From Adiantum capillus-veneris (lineage: Eukaryota > Streptophyta > Polypodiopsida > Polypodiales > Pteridaceae): a stretch of 64,000 nt of DNA. Shown here one piece after another: positions 33,438-46,031 of the stretch. The stretch spans positions 38,829,558-38,893,557 of the forward strand of contig CM043946.1 in assembly GCA_014529385.2 (NCBI GenBank), in the 5' to 3' direction. Both the position numbers and the translations under genes were made by a program. The notes beneath the pieces were generated by a model. That model saw only the letters and a program-made list of their open reading frames with translations. It made no database searches and was not told where the DNA came from. Numbering within the stretch: position 1 is the first letter of the stretch; each line of letters opens with the position of its first letter.

Positions 33438-34327
33438 CATGAGGTGTCCTTTGGAATTAAATGAAAGTTTAGGCTAAGGAGACCACATGAAGACTTTTTC
33501 TGCCATAAATGAACCCTATTTTGGTGAATTTTTTACACAAGGTTTCAATCCAAATTGGAAAACGATTTTAAAATGAGAATCGTAGCTAATGAGCTGAAGT
33601 TTTTGCCCATATTTTTACTTTTTTATTTGAAGCCACGGTTGAGGAGATATGATCAAAATACTGGACCCCAGTCTGCCCACATCATGCAGGGACATCTCAT
33701 TTCCAACTTTTCCAATTCCTGTTCACACTGGCTCCTCTCTTCTTGTGTAAACCCTTCGGGGTTCCCTTCACCTATAAAAGGGGACCTCTTCTTCCTTGTA
33801 AGGAACTCAAGCGTTCAAGCCATTGATGAGAGGAATTCTCGAGGGAGTGAGTAGTAATGCCTAATTGTACTTAGCCATTAACATAAGCCCAAGCCTACAC
33901 TTTCTCCTAGAGGGAGACTAGTCATTCTTGCAACAAGCTAACCTTGGAAGATCAACTCTAATCAAAGAAGGTCTTGCACTTGGTGTATCAATCAAAGTGG
34001 AATTATCCACTCTTCTTCTCTCTCCCATCAATAATGGTGCCGAAGGGTTTCAAGTAAGATGTGTTCTACATTGATGTTTTCTTGATTTCTTGTTGTTTTC
34101 ATTTTCATCTCTAATCCAACATATATATATATATATATCTAATCTCATCTCCATAACCAAACCTATCTCTCTCATTCTTAGTAATTCATCCTCTCTAGGT
34201 TCTCTTTGCTACAGGTACATCTCTCCCCGCAGTATCCTTATTACATACGGGCAAGAATAGGGCTTGGGAGGGAAACTTCTCATCTCTTCACTTCTCTCAT
34301 ATCTACATTTCTCACATACTATCCTAG

Positions 34328-34546
34328 ATGAATAACCCACATGATGATCATTTCTATCGCTTTCACTCTGTACGATCTATTGGAATTAACGTATGGATTA
34401 GCCGTAAAACACACTTTCAACAACGTATAGTGTTTCTCTTCGGTCCTGAAAGGGTCAATGAAATACTTCTATCACCAGATCCCATCATACTACCTCTCAT
34501 AGACTATAATTTTTCTTTTGATGTAAGCGGAGTTATCTTGCTATGA
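34328..34546 (+). CDS. Leader small ORF A1, 3' LTR copy (72 aa)
   Basis: Second LTR copy of A1, same length and stop, with a handful of residue differences from 15053-15271 (for example I to V, H to R, E to D). Still open after the LTRs diverged by about 2.5%. In this position it lies beyond the gag-pol genes of the element and would be transcribed only from the 3' LTR. Confidence 0.65.
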   Translation: MNNPHDDHFYRFHSVRSIGINVWISRKTHFQQRIVFLFGPERVNEILLSPDPIILPLIDYNFSFDVSGVILL

Positions 34547-34755
34547 ACCAAGAGGATTTGTACACACAATTAATCCCAATCACTAGACAAAATATATATA
34601 TTATGGTAAGCACAAAACTACAATTCCAAAGAACAATTCGTAGCCTATTTGGTCAGCCAAGATTGAATGCCATTAAATCATCCATTAACCCTTTCATATT
34701 ACCCATGATACGATATGACCATAGCCTTGATGTTTTCATCTTCGTATTGTTTTGA
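34543..34755 (+). CDS. Leader small ORF A2, 3' LTR copy (70 aa, ATG start)
   Basis: Starts with ATG whose last two bases are part of the A1 stop (ATGA overlap, 34543-34546). One residue difference is visible from the 5' copy (N to K before SSINP). The ATGA arrangement supports coupled translation of A1 and A2. Confidence 0.65.
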   Translation: MNQEDLYTQLIPITRQNIYIMVSTKLQFQRTIRSLFGQPRLNAIKSSINPFILPMIRYDHSLDVFIFVLF

Positions 34756-35733
34756 CATTCTCTTTTGCGTTCTTTCTTTGTGTGTGTGAGTGCAAGAGAG
34801 AAAGAGTGAGTCTTCTTTGATTGCACTTCTTTCCAAACCCTAGTCTTCATGGCATCTATGGTTTAACTCCTTCATATAGTTTTGTTGAGTTCTCTCACAA
34901 ACTCTCACACCCATAAGCCCGGTGCTTTCCTGGCAAGACCGCAAATTTCTCGACAATTAAGAGATTTTTCACTAATTATCCCCTCTAATTATTCACTAGT
35001 TGCAAGTACGTTTAGTGCTACACATTGATAGATCTTTATTTGGATATGTGTTCATTGATCTTATGCGTTTAAATTTGTAGAAATGGTAGCTACACATAAG
35101 ATCTTGTGTTGGTGTGTGTGGGTCAAAGCGGTTTTGAAAGCGTCCACGCGCGCACCTTTCTCGGTGGAGTCGTCGCTTGGAGTGGGGATTTGATGTGATT
35201 CTTAATGTAAATGTGAGTGCATTTGTCCACTCAAATGCTGATTTATTTTTAGGTTTTTCATTGAAGTTTAATTGCATCAAATTTGGGGTAAGTTTAGGTG
35301 CAATTTGTGTGCCTATGCGTAGGAAAATTACGCACATTCAAGTGCAAATAATGGCTTTATTCGTGCCAATTTGAATTGTGAAAAGCAATGAGTTGATTGA
35401 TTTTGTTATAGTGATCATGGATCATTTTTTTAATGCCAAAATTGCACCAAAATGCTGTCCAATTTTTGGTAGAATTATGTGTGTGCACTAATCACAAATT
35501 TTGTGCTTAATTGTGCTATTAGATCTCCCCAATCTCAAAAACATAAAAATTCTTTCAAAACATATTAAGTGCATAAGTGAAGGGTGAGTTTAGGAAATGA
35601 TAAGACACATGAAGGCCGACAGTCAAAAGACATATGAAGATTTAAAGTCAAAAGAGCTTTTTTGTCCATATAAAGAACTGTTTCTCTTCTCCTTTATTTT
35701 TCCTTTAGTGTTTTCTCCTCTTCTCTTTAGCGT

Positions 35734-35751
35734 CCCCCCCCCCCCCCCCCC

Positions 35752-35788
<37 letters not shown>

Positions 35789-35861
35789 GTTGTACTCGTC
35801 CTTCCAAGCTAATACTGTTGCAAATCTATGTGCTTCGTCTCTTCTCTTTAGCATTTTCCTT

Positions 35862-35899
<38 letters not shown>

Positions 35900-35920
35900 A
35901 CACACACACACACACACACA
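35734..35920. repeat. Poly-C, (CT)n and (CA)n cluster with a duplicated flank
   Basis: Poly-C 35734-35752, CT 35753-35786, CT 35863-35896, CA 35899-35920. The sequence after each CT block (ATGTTGTACTCG...GCTAATACTGTT) occurs twice, about 140 bp apart. Confidence 0.9.
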
Positions 35921-36599
35921 CTCACAATGTTGTACTCGTTTTTCTGAGCTAATACTGTTACAAATTCACACGCTTCATCATTGCCTGTGGCTATGTGCTA
36001 TAGATTAACGCATCGTTCTTTTTTGTTGAAGGAATCTTTGAATTAAGAATACCTTTGATTTTTTTGGAAGCCATTAGGAATACCTTTTAATTTTTGATAG
36101 AATTATGTGTGTGTACACATAATTGAACTAGTAATTAGTGGAAAATTATTGTGTAATTGGTTGTATTGCAAAGTCAAAGTTGTGATAATCAAGTGTATGT
36201 GCAAAGATTTGTCTAATTGCATTGTTAATTTTGCTATGTATGTGCAGAGATTTGTCTAAATGCATTGTTAATTTTGCTACTTTTTGAAACAAAATTAGAC
36301 AAAAAAGTGGCAAAACCCAATCAAAGTTTTATTAATTTGATTGTCAAATGCATTTTGGTGATTTTTAATAAAATTTTAATATTTTTTGCTAATTTATTAT
36401 TTAAAACTAATAGTTTTTGTTAAAAAATATAAAAATGAGAAATTTTGATACTAATCGACAATCAAGAGCATCCTTTGCTACTCAGTGAATTTTCCCTAAG
36501 TTTTTGACTAATTTTAGCATTTTTTGGCATTTTTGAGTAATTTTTGAATCTCGGTAAAATTTTTAACTTTTTTGCATTGTTTGAATTTTATTTAAAAAA

Positions 36600-36637
36600 C
36601 TACACTCACACAACACACACACACACACACACACACC
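36600..36637. repeat. (CA)n microsatellite
   Basis: CA tract with a TCACACA start, followed by a C-rich end. Confidence 0.85.
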
Positions 36638-36902
36638 CCACAACATATTGTCTCTTCCCCTCTCTTTTTCTTTTTTTTTGTGTCATTTTTCTACTATTTA
36701 CTGACTATTTTCTTTTGATTTTTTATTTTTGATTTTCTTTGGTTTAAAAGAAAATCATCAAGACCCCCCCCCCCCCCCCCCCTCCAAAAAAAAAAAACGA
36801 TTCAATTTCAAAAAAATAAAATTAAAAAATATATGCATTAAAAAAAAGAGTAAACAAAAACAAAAAGACATTTAAGAAAGAAATAAATAAAAAAATAAGA
36901 AC

Positions 36903-37193
36903 ACACATACTCACCCACATAAGAGCACACACACCTCACACTCACATACCCATTAACACACAATCACTCACACACACACATTCACTTCATCCACGCACAC
37001 TTTCACACAAGCAAGCACGCATGCACACTCACGTGTCCTACACACACACAAAAAAGGGACACACTCACATACCCATTAACACACAATCACCTCACACTCA
37101 CATACCCATTAACACACAATCACTCACACACACACATTCACTTCACCCACGCACACTTTCACACAAGCAAGCACGCATGCACACTCACGTGTC

Positions 37194-37276
<83 letters not shown>
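36903..37276. repeat. CA-rich minisatellite with about 156-bp duplicated unit, ending in pure (CA)n
   Basis: The segment starting CCTCACACTCACATACCC at 36934 recurs at 37090, with a shorter partial copy between. A pure CA tract of about 80 bp runs 37196-37276. Confidence 0.85.
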
Positions 37277-37280
<4 letters not shown>

Positions 37281-38660
37281 AGACAAAAGTAAAAATTAAA
37301 ATTAAAAAAATTCCCTCTCTCTAGTCGTCTCCATCGGGCCGCCCCCCTCTCCTCTGAGTCCTTTGTTTTTTGCTCAGCGCGTCTAAAGGCATCTTATCTC
37401 TACCTCATTCCCCCTTTCCATGCGCCTACGCCTACCTCCCCTTCTTTTTTGCTTGTCTCTGTGCGCGCCGATTTCGAATGCACATGCTGCCACAACAGTC
37501 AGCTCTTTTGTTGACTCTTTTGAGCTTCAATGCATTTATTTATTTAGTTAATTTTAAATCATTTTATTTTACTTGATTTGATTTTGATTTCATTTTCATT
37601 TGATTGCATTTGCATTTCATTTTATTTCATTGCAATTTCATTTCATTTTGTTTGAATTTTAACTTATTTTGTTTTTAATTTCGTTAAACCCCCACCAAAA
37701 GAAACAAAAAATTCAAAAAGGAAATTTGAAAAAAAGGAGAAAAAGATCCTAGAAATAAAATAAAAAAGAGAGAATTGTTTTGCTAAAAAGGAGAAAAAGA
37801 TCCCAAAAAAAAAACAGCAGTGAAAAAATCACGAAAACACCAAAAAAACATAAAAGACTTGTTAAAAAAATAAAAATAAAATCTAAATTTGATTTTCTTG
37901 TTTCCTCTTTTAAGCTTTTACCCTTATAATTTTTGTTTTATTCATTTTTTTATTTTGCATTTGTTTGTTGTTTTTCTTTGTGGATATTTATATTTTATTA
38001 TTGAAAAAAACCAAAAAACTCAAAAAGCAAAAAAGAAAATATACTTCTATTGCCCAACTCTTCTCCTTCCATCATGCACGCATCCTATACCCCGTACACA
38101 CCCCGTTCGCACGCATTTATGCATGCTTAGGCACGTTTAGAGTAGGTATGCCCGGAGAGTCCAATTTTTCTAGAGTTTGTCCGATTATGCTCGATTTACT
38201 CCAAATTTGAGCCATATTGCATACATAGACTCTATTCGTACACAGATTTTTGCTTTTGGTCTACATTTGGCTAGTTGACAAGCCTTAAAGCCTGTTCAGG
38301 AGCATATTTCCATTTTGGCTCGATTTGATTGCAGATTACACGATAGATCACATTTGATCCCAATTTACGGTAGAGATACGTTTGTGGCCTTGATATTGAC
38401 CAGATTACGCTAGTTAGATATCATTCACATGTGAGATCTCTACTTGACTTGGTTTTAGCCATTGGTCATACGCTTGCACACGATTAGATCCCGATTCAAT
38501 CGTTGACTGATTCTAGACCATGACTTGGACCTAGAGACATTTTTAGAGCTTGTTCACGCACAGTGATCGAGATTAGCACTTGGCTAGCCTTTGATTGCCA
38601 GGCTACAACCCGCTAGTGCATGTGCTTATTGACACCGGATTTGACCTAGACTGCTAGATT

Positions 38661-39089
38661 TTGGCAATCATGGATCAAGAGGCCCTATTTGATAGGTTAT
38701 TGTGGATTTGTGGATTGCCTATACATACAGATGCAGACACACAGAGGAGGTATATCCAGCTTCAACTTACGGACTGCCAAACACCTAGTTTTGAGGTGCT
38801 TAGAGCCCTAGCACACCCGACCTTGCCGACCTTTCTAGATCACATTCTTGATAGTTTTGGCACATCATATAGACCTATGACCGAGGATACTCCAACGAGT
38901 TTCATGCTAGCTCTTTGTGAGGATCATCCAAACACCTTGGAGCTACCACAAACTTTATGCTTGTACTTGTGTGATGGTGGACCCCTTTATGTTGATGAGC
39001 ATCAGAGGATGCACGGGAGTAATAGAGCCAGATTTGGAGAGTACCCTACCTCGGACAGAGTCACTGCTTTCCCACCAAATTCCTTTTGA
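38661..39089 (+). pseudogene. Unknown protein, N-terminal fragment (142 aa)
   Basis: ATG start (a second ATG three codons later, MDQEALFDRLLW, may be the true start) and 142 codons to TGA. The composition is that of a normal soluble protein (Leu-rich, Pro-containing, acidic) and not low-complexity. I recognise no domain. Downstream, further open stretches in changing frames to 40730 look like the rest of the same broken gene. It follows AT-rich, CA-rich DNA like an element leader, so it may be the first ORF of an unrecognised retroelement. Confidence 0.4.
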
Positions 39090-39283
39090 GGTACCTATAG
39101 GAGCATTTATGATGGTGCTACATATATGTTGATATGTGGATGACCCTATTTTTGTACTCCGTGTAGTGCAGTTGAGCCTATAGTAGACCCTATGACCACA
39201 TCGTATACAGGGTAACATGGCTTAGATAACCTCCAAGATTTACATCATCCAGACTATCTAGCAGATAGACATCTGTTGAGATC

Positions 39284-40730
39284 ATGGCAGAGGTGAGGGT
39301 AGATATAGAGCACATGAGACAAAGACTTACCAATGCACCACAAGAACTACCATGCAAAAAGACAACCATATTAGACTCCTTGATTGCTACTAGTACTCAT
39401 GCTACAGAGGTTGTAGAGACCACACCACAGATTGTGAGCACACCTGGCATGGAGCTTGCTAGATCACATGCATCAGATGTGTTGTCGAGGCATAGATCAC
39501 CACCTAGACACCATGCAGGTACCACATGAGCATAGAGTTACCACGATGAGCAAAGAGCACCGTAATAATATTGTGCTACATTTCTTAGGCTACAGAGGAG
39601 TCATGCCTTGGTTTGTTGACCTTGATGGACATTCTTACACCAAAGGCACCTTCTTGGATGACAATGACCCATTGATATGGTAGGTGGTTAGAGTTCAGAG
39701 ATGTCACCTTGTTTCGGCTGAGCTTCATTGATGATCTCAAGGCCACATACATGTCAATGCCAAATAGTCCCTATGATGTTGTTGATAGAGCACATCCTGA
39801 TGATTGTTTGGATAGCCAAGTACATCCTAGGATAGTGCAATACATAGAGTGGACCACATGTTGTTTTGAGCCAGCCATGAGCATTATGGTATATCTTGTT
39901 GGAGATCCTCGTGGTAGGATTTATAGGGACACAGATGGTACCCGATATTCCTTGATGATTGGTTTGTCCTATTTTTCACGGCATGGCTAGTATCCTGTAG
40001 TGATGACCACACATAGTCCATAGACACCTACTAGAAAAACTTCCCCTATGACGTCACCTCCCAAATCTCCAATAGATAGATTTTTCCTCAGAGCACAATT
40101 GATCAGTTGAGGTCTAGAGTGATTGAGATGAAGGAGACAAATGCCCAAATTGAAGATAGGACAAGTACATCAGAGAGCACTATCATAAAGCCACCTAGAG
40201 TGACTATTCCAGATGTTTCTACTTGTTCTTCGGAGGAGGTACAACCTAGTGAGATTGTTCCTCTGCTAGAGACGAGACCTGAGCCAGTAGAGATAGATAG
40301 AGTGCCAAATTCTGCACTTATGGTTTATTCCACTGAACGTATCATAGAGATAGATGTCCCACCAGATCCTACACTTGAGGATATTGTTGATGCACATGAC
40401 CACGAGAGTGCTGACATTATGAGTGAGCCATTTGAGATCAAGATACCTACATGTATGATAGAGGCAAAGGTTGCCATTAAGATGGATTCTCATGAGCATC
40501 CATGACCAGATTCAATGACAAATGAGCATTTGGATTCCCCATGCAAGACAGGGACATATGAGGTGCTTATAGACCATGATTGTCACCACCCCCCTAGAGT
40601 AGAGGTCACACCCAAGGATTTAGAGGTTAGTTTTCCTAGAGTAACTCCTACCACGACACTTGAGACACCCCGATATCAGGTAGAGCCTACCTTAGAGGAT
40701 GTTCACAAGAGTAGAACTACCTATGCATGA
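39284..40730 (+). pseudogene. Frame-broken continuation of the unknown gene
   Basis: Open stretches at 39284-39529, 39456-39683, 39709-39990, 40107-40505 and 40515-40730 lie in three frames. The 39456 frame (ending DDNDPLIW) appears to continue after a frame shift as WLEFRDVTLFRLSFIDDL in the 39709 frame. The last two (same frame, one stop between) are Pro/Glu/Thr-rich, as in a disordered tail. No catalytic motif is seen; the FIDD string is in a different context from RT and is not flanked by RT motifs. Family unknown. Confidence 0.35.
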
Positions 40731-42666
40731 CCTAGGACATATCAGGCCTCTAACTCACCATAGAGATCTTATTGTGGGGCCACTAGACACGTTTACATGC
40801 CTCTCATGATGACACAGACTAGACCATTAGCTAGTGATGATACACACGTTTGGTTTGAGAGCCGCAATACACATGATGGTTTATCCCAGGGTTGGATCAC
40901 ATCTAGACACTCACTAGAGGACATCTACAGACTTGGGTTTCTAGAACATAGACCATAGCACATCCTCATAGATCTCCTACAATTTCTTTGAACACACCCA
41001 GGCTATAGAGATCTAGACCATGTTCATGACATATGTAGAGGTCTACCCTATGACGAGTGCCGACACGAGCTAGACATTCACCACCATAGGTGAGGAGATC
41101 TTGACCTACATTCAGTGAGATACCATGGACATTGATGATTTGGCTACCGAAGAGCCGCCTCCTATCACACCATAGGTTGACACGAGCCATAGCTCACTTG
41201 AGATTTCCATTGACCATGTTGTTGACTTAGAGCTAGGCAAGAGTCAGTCTTTGAGAGATCTTGAGCCACAGAGTTAATTGATCATACAATCATAGATTGA
41301 TGTCATCCCTAGACACATTACTTGAGCTACATATATTACCATTGACATGGATCTAGGTGCTAGCAAGCTGATGACCATTAGAAAGAGAGCTAGGAAATTG
41401 CAGATTTTATTGTTTGGAGAGAATTCTCTTATCCCTCCTAGTTGCACTATACCCTTGACTTGTGAAAATTGATTATGGTGCACTAAACACATGCGCTTAT
41501 ACTAGAGACACTTTTTTTCCTTTGGGTTTTTCCCCTCTAGGCACAGATGGACTTGAGCTTTCACGTAGCATGGATAGATCGACCTTCAGCATTGCATTTT
41601 GCTTCCAGAGCTATAGACACATCCCATTCCTCTAGGTGTTCTACTTTCCATGGTTCATGCTTGTGAGTATTTATATTTGTTGATTGTGGTTTTCCATGGT
41701 TCGATTGAGTGCATTCAGTTTTGTTATCTACCATTATTGATTTATAAATTTGTCTTTTGTTAGGTTGATTGAACTAGAGTTTAGTCTTATAGATGAGCCT
41801 TCAGGTTAGGAGACTGTGACTTTAGGTTAACTCATTTACTTGACCGCTAGTCCTAGTTGGTAAATATATTTTAGTGTTTGAGACCCTAGGAGTGTTCTAG
41901 ACATAGAGAGGTTTGCTCACTTAAACAACAAAGGACACTAGTGAGAATACAAAGGAAATGGAAGAAAAAAGTAAAAGTGCCACAAATATAAAATCTTAAG
42001 CTGGAACAGAAATCCAGCTTGATTTGGTACTTCACTCACATGTATTGCGTATGGTACTAGAGCCCTAGAGGCTCCTAGTATGGGTGCTTTTCTTTGAGAA
42101 GCAAAAAGCCTCGAGCATACAAAATAAGCACACACGTCAAATGATCTTGAAACAATGTGAAAGAAAGAAAAATGAAGAGAAAAAGAGAAAAAAAAAGAAC
42201 AATGACATGAAAAAGACTTCTATTGAGCTTAAAGTAAAAAATTCAAGCTTTTGCTTGGAGTTGTGAGAGTTAGTTGGCTAATCAAAGCTGGAAGGCACAA
42301 TTAGGGAATCAATAATTTAGATAATATTCCTAACTTAGCTAGTACTAGAGTAGTTGTTTTAACCTTCGTCATAGCTAACTAATCAATAGACTCATCCATA
42401 AGCCCAAAAATCTTGATTGATCAATTTTAGCAAAATGCAATTTATTTGTCCTTAATGGCAGTGTAACATTCATAATTCTTTGCATTTACTCATTTACACA
42501 TGTGCTTTAGATTCTCCTCATGCCATATAGTTCAGCTTTCTACCTCATCGACATTTTTCTTTTGCAGGCACATCGAATGTCTACGTTGGCATGGCTTTGT
42601 CAGGGATGACAAAGATTCGAAAGGGAAAATTGTTGACGAGTGATATCAATGACATGCATTGTGCAT
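40731..42666. other. No gene seen
   Basis: Short degraded ORFs only. The part to about 41500 has coding-like codon texture with many stops, so may be further decay of the upstream gene. Confidence 0.4.
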
Positions 42667-43612
42667 TGTTGGGAGGTGTTGTAGCACGACCTAATCGCAA
42701 TCCACAAAAAATTATCAAATCCGTGGATCGGCAACCCGGCTAGGGCATAGAAGCACGAGCATCGGATGGATAGAACTAGAGGATTCAAGAGATCACCTCT
42801 CCAATGCAAGTAGAGATTAGCCATGGCAAGACTAACTCTAAACATACTCTAATCACTAATCAAAAAACTCCTACAGACATCAAGTCCACCGAAGTCCGAC
42901 TTACCACTAGACTAGCAACCCCAAGCACACTAATGATAAGCACACACTAATTACCACATGTCAATCACGGAACTTCATCAAAAGCTATACACACAAGGTG
43001 AATGGTGCTAGAGTTTCATAAAACCTATTTACACACAAGCAAACAATAGGGAACACACACTAATTATAAGATTAAGACCCAACTTAATCAACCTAATTAG
43101 TGATGCTAAATATCAAAAATCAAATACTTGTAGAAGAATAGAAGTGGTTAATAGCTAGAAGTACATACCTGTCTCAAATCTAGAATACTGAGAGGGTAAT
43201 ACTACTTCATGACATACTGAAATGTAGAGAAGAAGTAGACTAATGAGAAAATAGGAATTAAATTAATCAAGAAGAGATTACTTTAATTACAATGATTAGC
43301 ACTAGCCTCTTAAGCATAGGCATTAAGCTCAAGGCTAGGCCATCGAGTGAACACTTAAGAGAGAGAGAGAGAGATCTCAAAAGTGGATACTCTAGAATCC
43401 ATCCTCCTTGCACAAAGGCTTCCTTTTAAAGGCTTTCACCACAATCCCTTCTACTATGGGTTTAAGTTTAAGCCTTCTAGCTACCATATACAATTTTGGA
43501 ACTCCAAATGAGCCCAAGACTTATACAAAGTGAGTTATAAATATTATGCACAACCATAGATATCTCCCGCTTGATGCATGTTTGGTGTAGCTTGTGTTAG
43601 CCGCTGCTAACA
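42667..43612 (-). repeat. Probable LTR (946 bp), minus strand
   Basis: Ends form the inverted pair TGTT...AACA. On the minus strand it begins TGTTAGCAGC right after a purine tract at 43613-43632. It contains a TATA-like TTTAAAAGG (near 43425) and a short GA tract (43362-43375). No second copy is in the window, so this is inferred from the ends and polypurine tract only. Confidence 0.4.
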
Positions 43613-43632
43613 TTCCCCCCTTTTCCTAATTT
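43613..43632 (-). other. Polypurine tract next to the probable LTR
   Basis: Minus strand AATTAGGAAAAGGGGGGAA directly abuts the putative LTR start, as at a retroelement 3' end. Confidence 0.45.
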
Positions 43633-46031
43633 GGCACACGTCCCCGTGTGCTGGTGAAGCAAGACACAGTGACACGGTAGAAAGCAAGTCCATGGAAGAA
43701 ATGTTGGGTTGCAAAACATAAAAACAAGTAATGAGCATCAAAGGCCAACAAGGACAAAACCATGAAGTACAATGAACAATCATGCAAAGTGAATTTTTTG
43801 CTTCTAAAAGATGGGTGAATCATAGTAAAAAACTAGACAACATAAAGAAAAAAAACACTCAAACTATCACGAAGATTAAACCACTTGAAATTTCGGTTTT
43901 ATGTATGAAACACAAACAATCAATTATGACCCTAGGCTAATGCAAGGTCATAAACCTATTAGCTTAAAAACTATGTGACTAATATCAATAAATCATTCAA
44001 GTCTATCATGTCTACGGGCTATAAAAAAGCTTCTAATCTATTAGTACATTGTCACAGCTTTTTGAAGCTCATGGAAGTTTTGTTTTTGTTATTCATTGAA
44101 AAAAGTAAAGCACAATCACAAAGCTACCACCCAAGGCAAATCTAGGTGCGACTCTCGGCTCCTTGAACCCTCAAGAAGGTGTTCCAAAAGACTACTAGCC
44201 TACCAAGGTGATGGCTAACCCCAACCCAGGGCATCGGTTTAGTGCCTTGACCAAGCAAGCCAAGGTGATTCCCCTCGCCTGACAAGTGCCAATAAGGTGC
44301 TAGGCCTCACATAGACACAACATAACATAGAGATTTGACTTTTCACGTGCCTAGTAGCATTTTTGCTACTTTTTCTTGACACTTTTTTGCTTCATTGATT
44401 CATTTTTTTAGCACTTTTTTACTGCTTCCAACATGAGATGCTAATGGCAAATGGACTAAAGGACTAAAGCCTAATCATAGCTCTAAATCATGTTAAAAAT
44501 GAATGGAGTATTAAGACTATCAGTAAGAGTCTAGGACTAATAATAAATGATCCTATAGTAACCTAAGGTCAAGGCCAATTACCTATGATTAACACACATA
44601 AAAGCTAATTTTTTGATGAGTTAATATTCACAAAGCAAAGTGTTGAAACTTTAGTATGCCTAACTTTTGAACATGAAAGAACCATAGCTTAGAAGCAAAA
44701 ATTACTTAAGCCAAGCATAGAGAATGGAGAGATGAACAAGAGAAAATTCATGGAAGGATTACACCTATTCATGCTCTTTTGAGCATCCTTGAGCAAGAAT
44801 CCTTGTCTCTTAATCCTTTTTATTTGCAAAAGAAGCTTTTTGAAGTTAAGTGTAAACACAAGCTACAAAAGCCAATTATTGAAAACAAAAAACCACAAAA
44901 ACATTAATGAAAACCTAAAGCTAGGGTCTTGAATACCCAAATTTGCCAAAGGGAAAGAACCCAAGGGAAAAAATTACCTTTGGTTATGCATATGATGCTC
45001 TTTGATAGCAAACTTATGCATACATATAAACAATGAGAGAGAATTATTCAGCTTCTACATAAGAAAATTTTGCAACTTAAAGTCCTCTCATGCATAATTC
45101 AAAAGTTGAATAGTTTCTAGCTCACTTGAAGTATGGCATTAAAAACAAGCCAAGAGCTGAAAATAATGCAACTTTGATGAAATGAAGTGGCTCTTAAAAG
45201 CCAAATATTACAATTTAAAGCTTTCCAAAAAGTTGGCAAATTACAACTAGCTCACATGAAATTTTACATTTTTAGAGCAATCTATGAGCTAGAGATGACT
45301 GTAGCTTGATGAAATGAAAATGAATGGCTCTTAATAGCCAAATTTGTACTTGAAAGCTCTCAAAAAAATTGTCTACACTAGCTCAAATGAAAACATTTTC
45401 ACTTTAGACCAAGCTATGAGCTAGCATGTATACAATTTTTAATCCAAAGAAATGGAACGGATCCAAATAGCCACATTTTTCCATTTTTTGCAATGATGAC
45501 CCCTTCTTGGATCAATGAAAGCACACTCCTGCCACACCCCTTCAAAAAAGACCCAAATCATTAGTGCTCTTTAGCATATGAACATCCAATTCAAGCAAAA
45601 ATGATCATCCATAACCCAAAAAATGCTCTTTTTTTATAAAAAAAAGTCTCATTTTAGTGCTTTTGAGCATTTATCATTCACACAGTAAGCACTAAAAAAG
45701 TTATGCTTAAGCACAAAGTCAAAATGATATCTTATGACTATCCAAGAAATCTCAATGTTTTAGTGCTATTCAAGGATTTTTGCATACATATTAAGCACTA
45801 AAATATTTCAACCATGCACCAACTCATTATCAACAAGGTGACTCTCATGTCTGCATACATACCACAAAGAAACAAATTCTGTTTGCAACCAAGCTTCCAA
45901 TCGAGATAGCACAAAACCATTGCACAAGGCTCAAGTTGGTGCATTCAAAGTTCATTCATGTATTGAAATTCTCAATTAAAGCACACATGAAACCAATGCC
46001 CACTCATGTGCTATTCCATAGAAAATATGGC

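Larger units (their letters stand above)
13673..34955 (+). mobile_element. LTR retrotransposon A (Ty3/Gypsy, fungal-type pol), split by element B
   Basis: Two LTRs (13673-15680; 21672-22161 plus 33434-34955) bound an internal region with gag, protease, RT, RNase H and integrase. LTR ends are TGTCG...CGACA. Net length without B and one target duplication is about 10,007 bp. LTR copies differ at about 50 of 2,008 positions by eye. The domain order PR-RT-RH-IN identifies Ty3/Gypsy. Coding is broken by in-frame stops and catalytic residues are altered, so it is not autonomous. The 5-bp flanks differ (CCCGG left, ATTAA right), so no target duplication of its own is visible. Confidence 0.95.
33434..34955 (+). 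repeat. 3' LTR of element A, second part
   Basis: Resumes with ATGGCATGAGG, matching 14159 onward in the 5' LTR, and ends CGACA at 34955. With the first part and after removing one ATGG copy the total is 2,008 bp. Confidence 0.95.
34956..38660. other. AT-rich non-coding DNA with many microsatellites
   Basis: No supported gene. It holds homopolymer C tracts (35734-35752, 36764-36782), CT and CA tracts, and long A/T-rich stretches with repeated short segments such as GGAGAAAAAGATCC (about 37735 and 37790). It may be the leader of a decayed element whose ORF remnants start at 38661. Confidence 0.5.

Noticed and set aside
36901-37276. Possible CRISPR-like regular repeats
   Set aside because: CA-rich minisatellite of about 156 bp period with no unique spacers; plant nuclear context.
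37021-37299. 92-codon His/Thr-rich ORF
   Set aside because: It is a translation of the CA repeat.
39709-39990. FIDD string suggesting a reverse transcriptase
   Set aside because: None of the neighbouring RT motifs (motif A, motif B, primer grip) is present in any frame.
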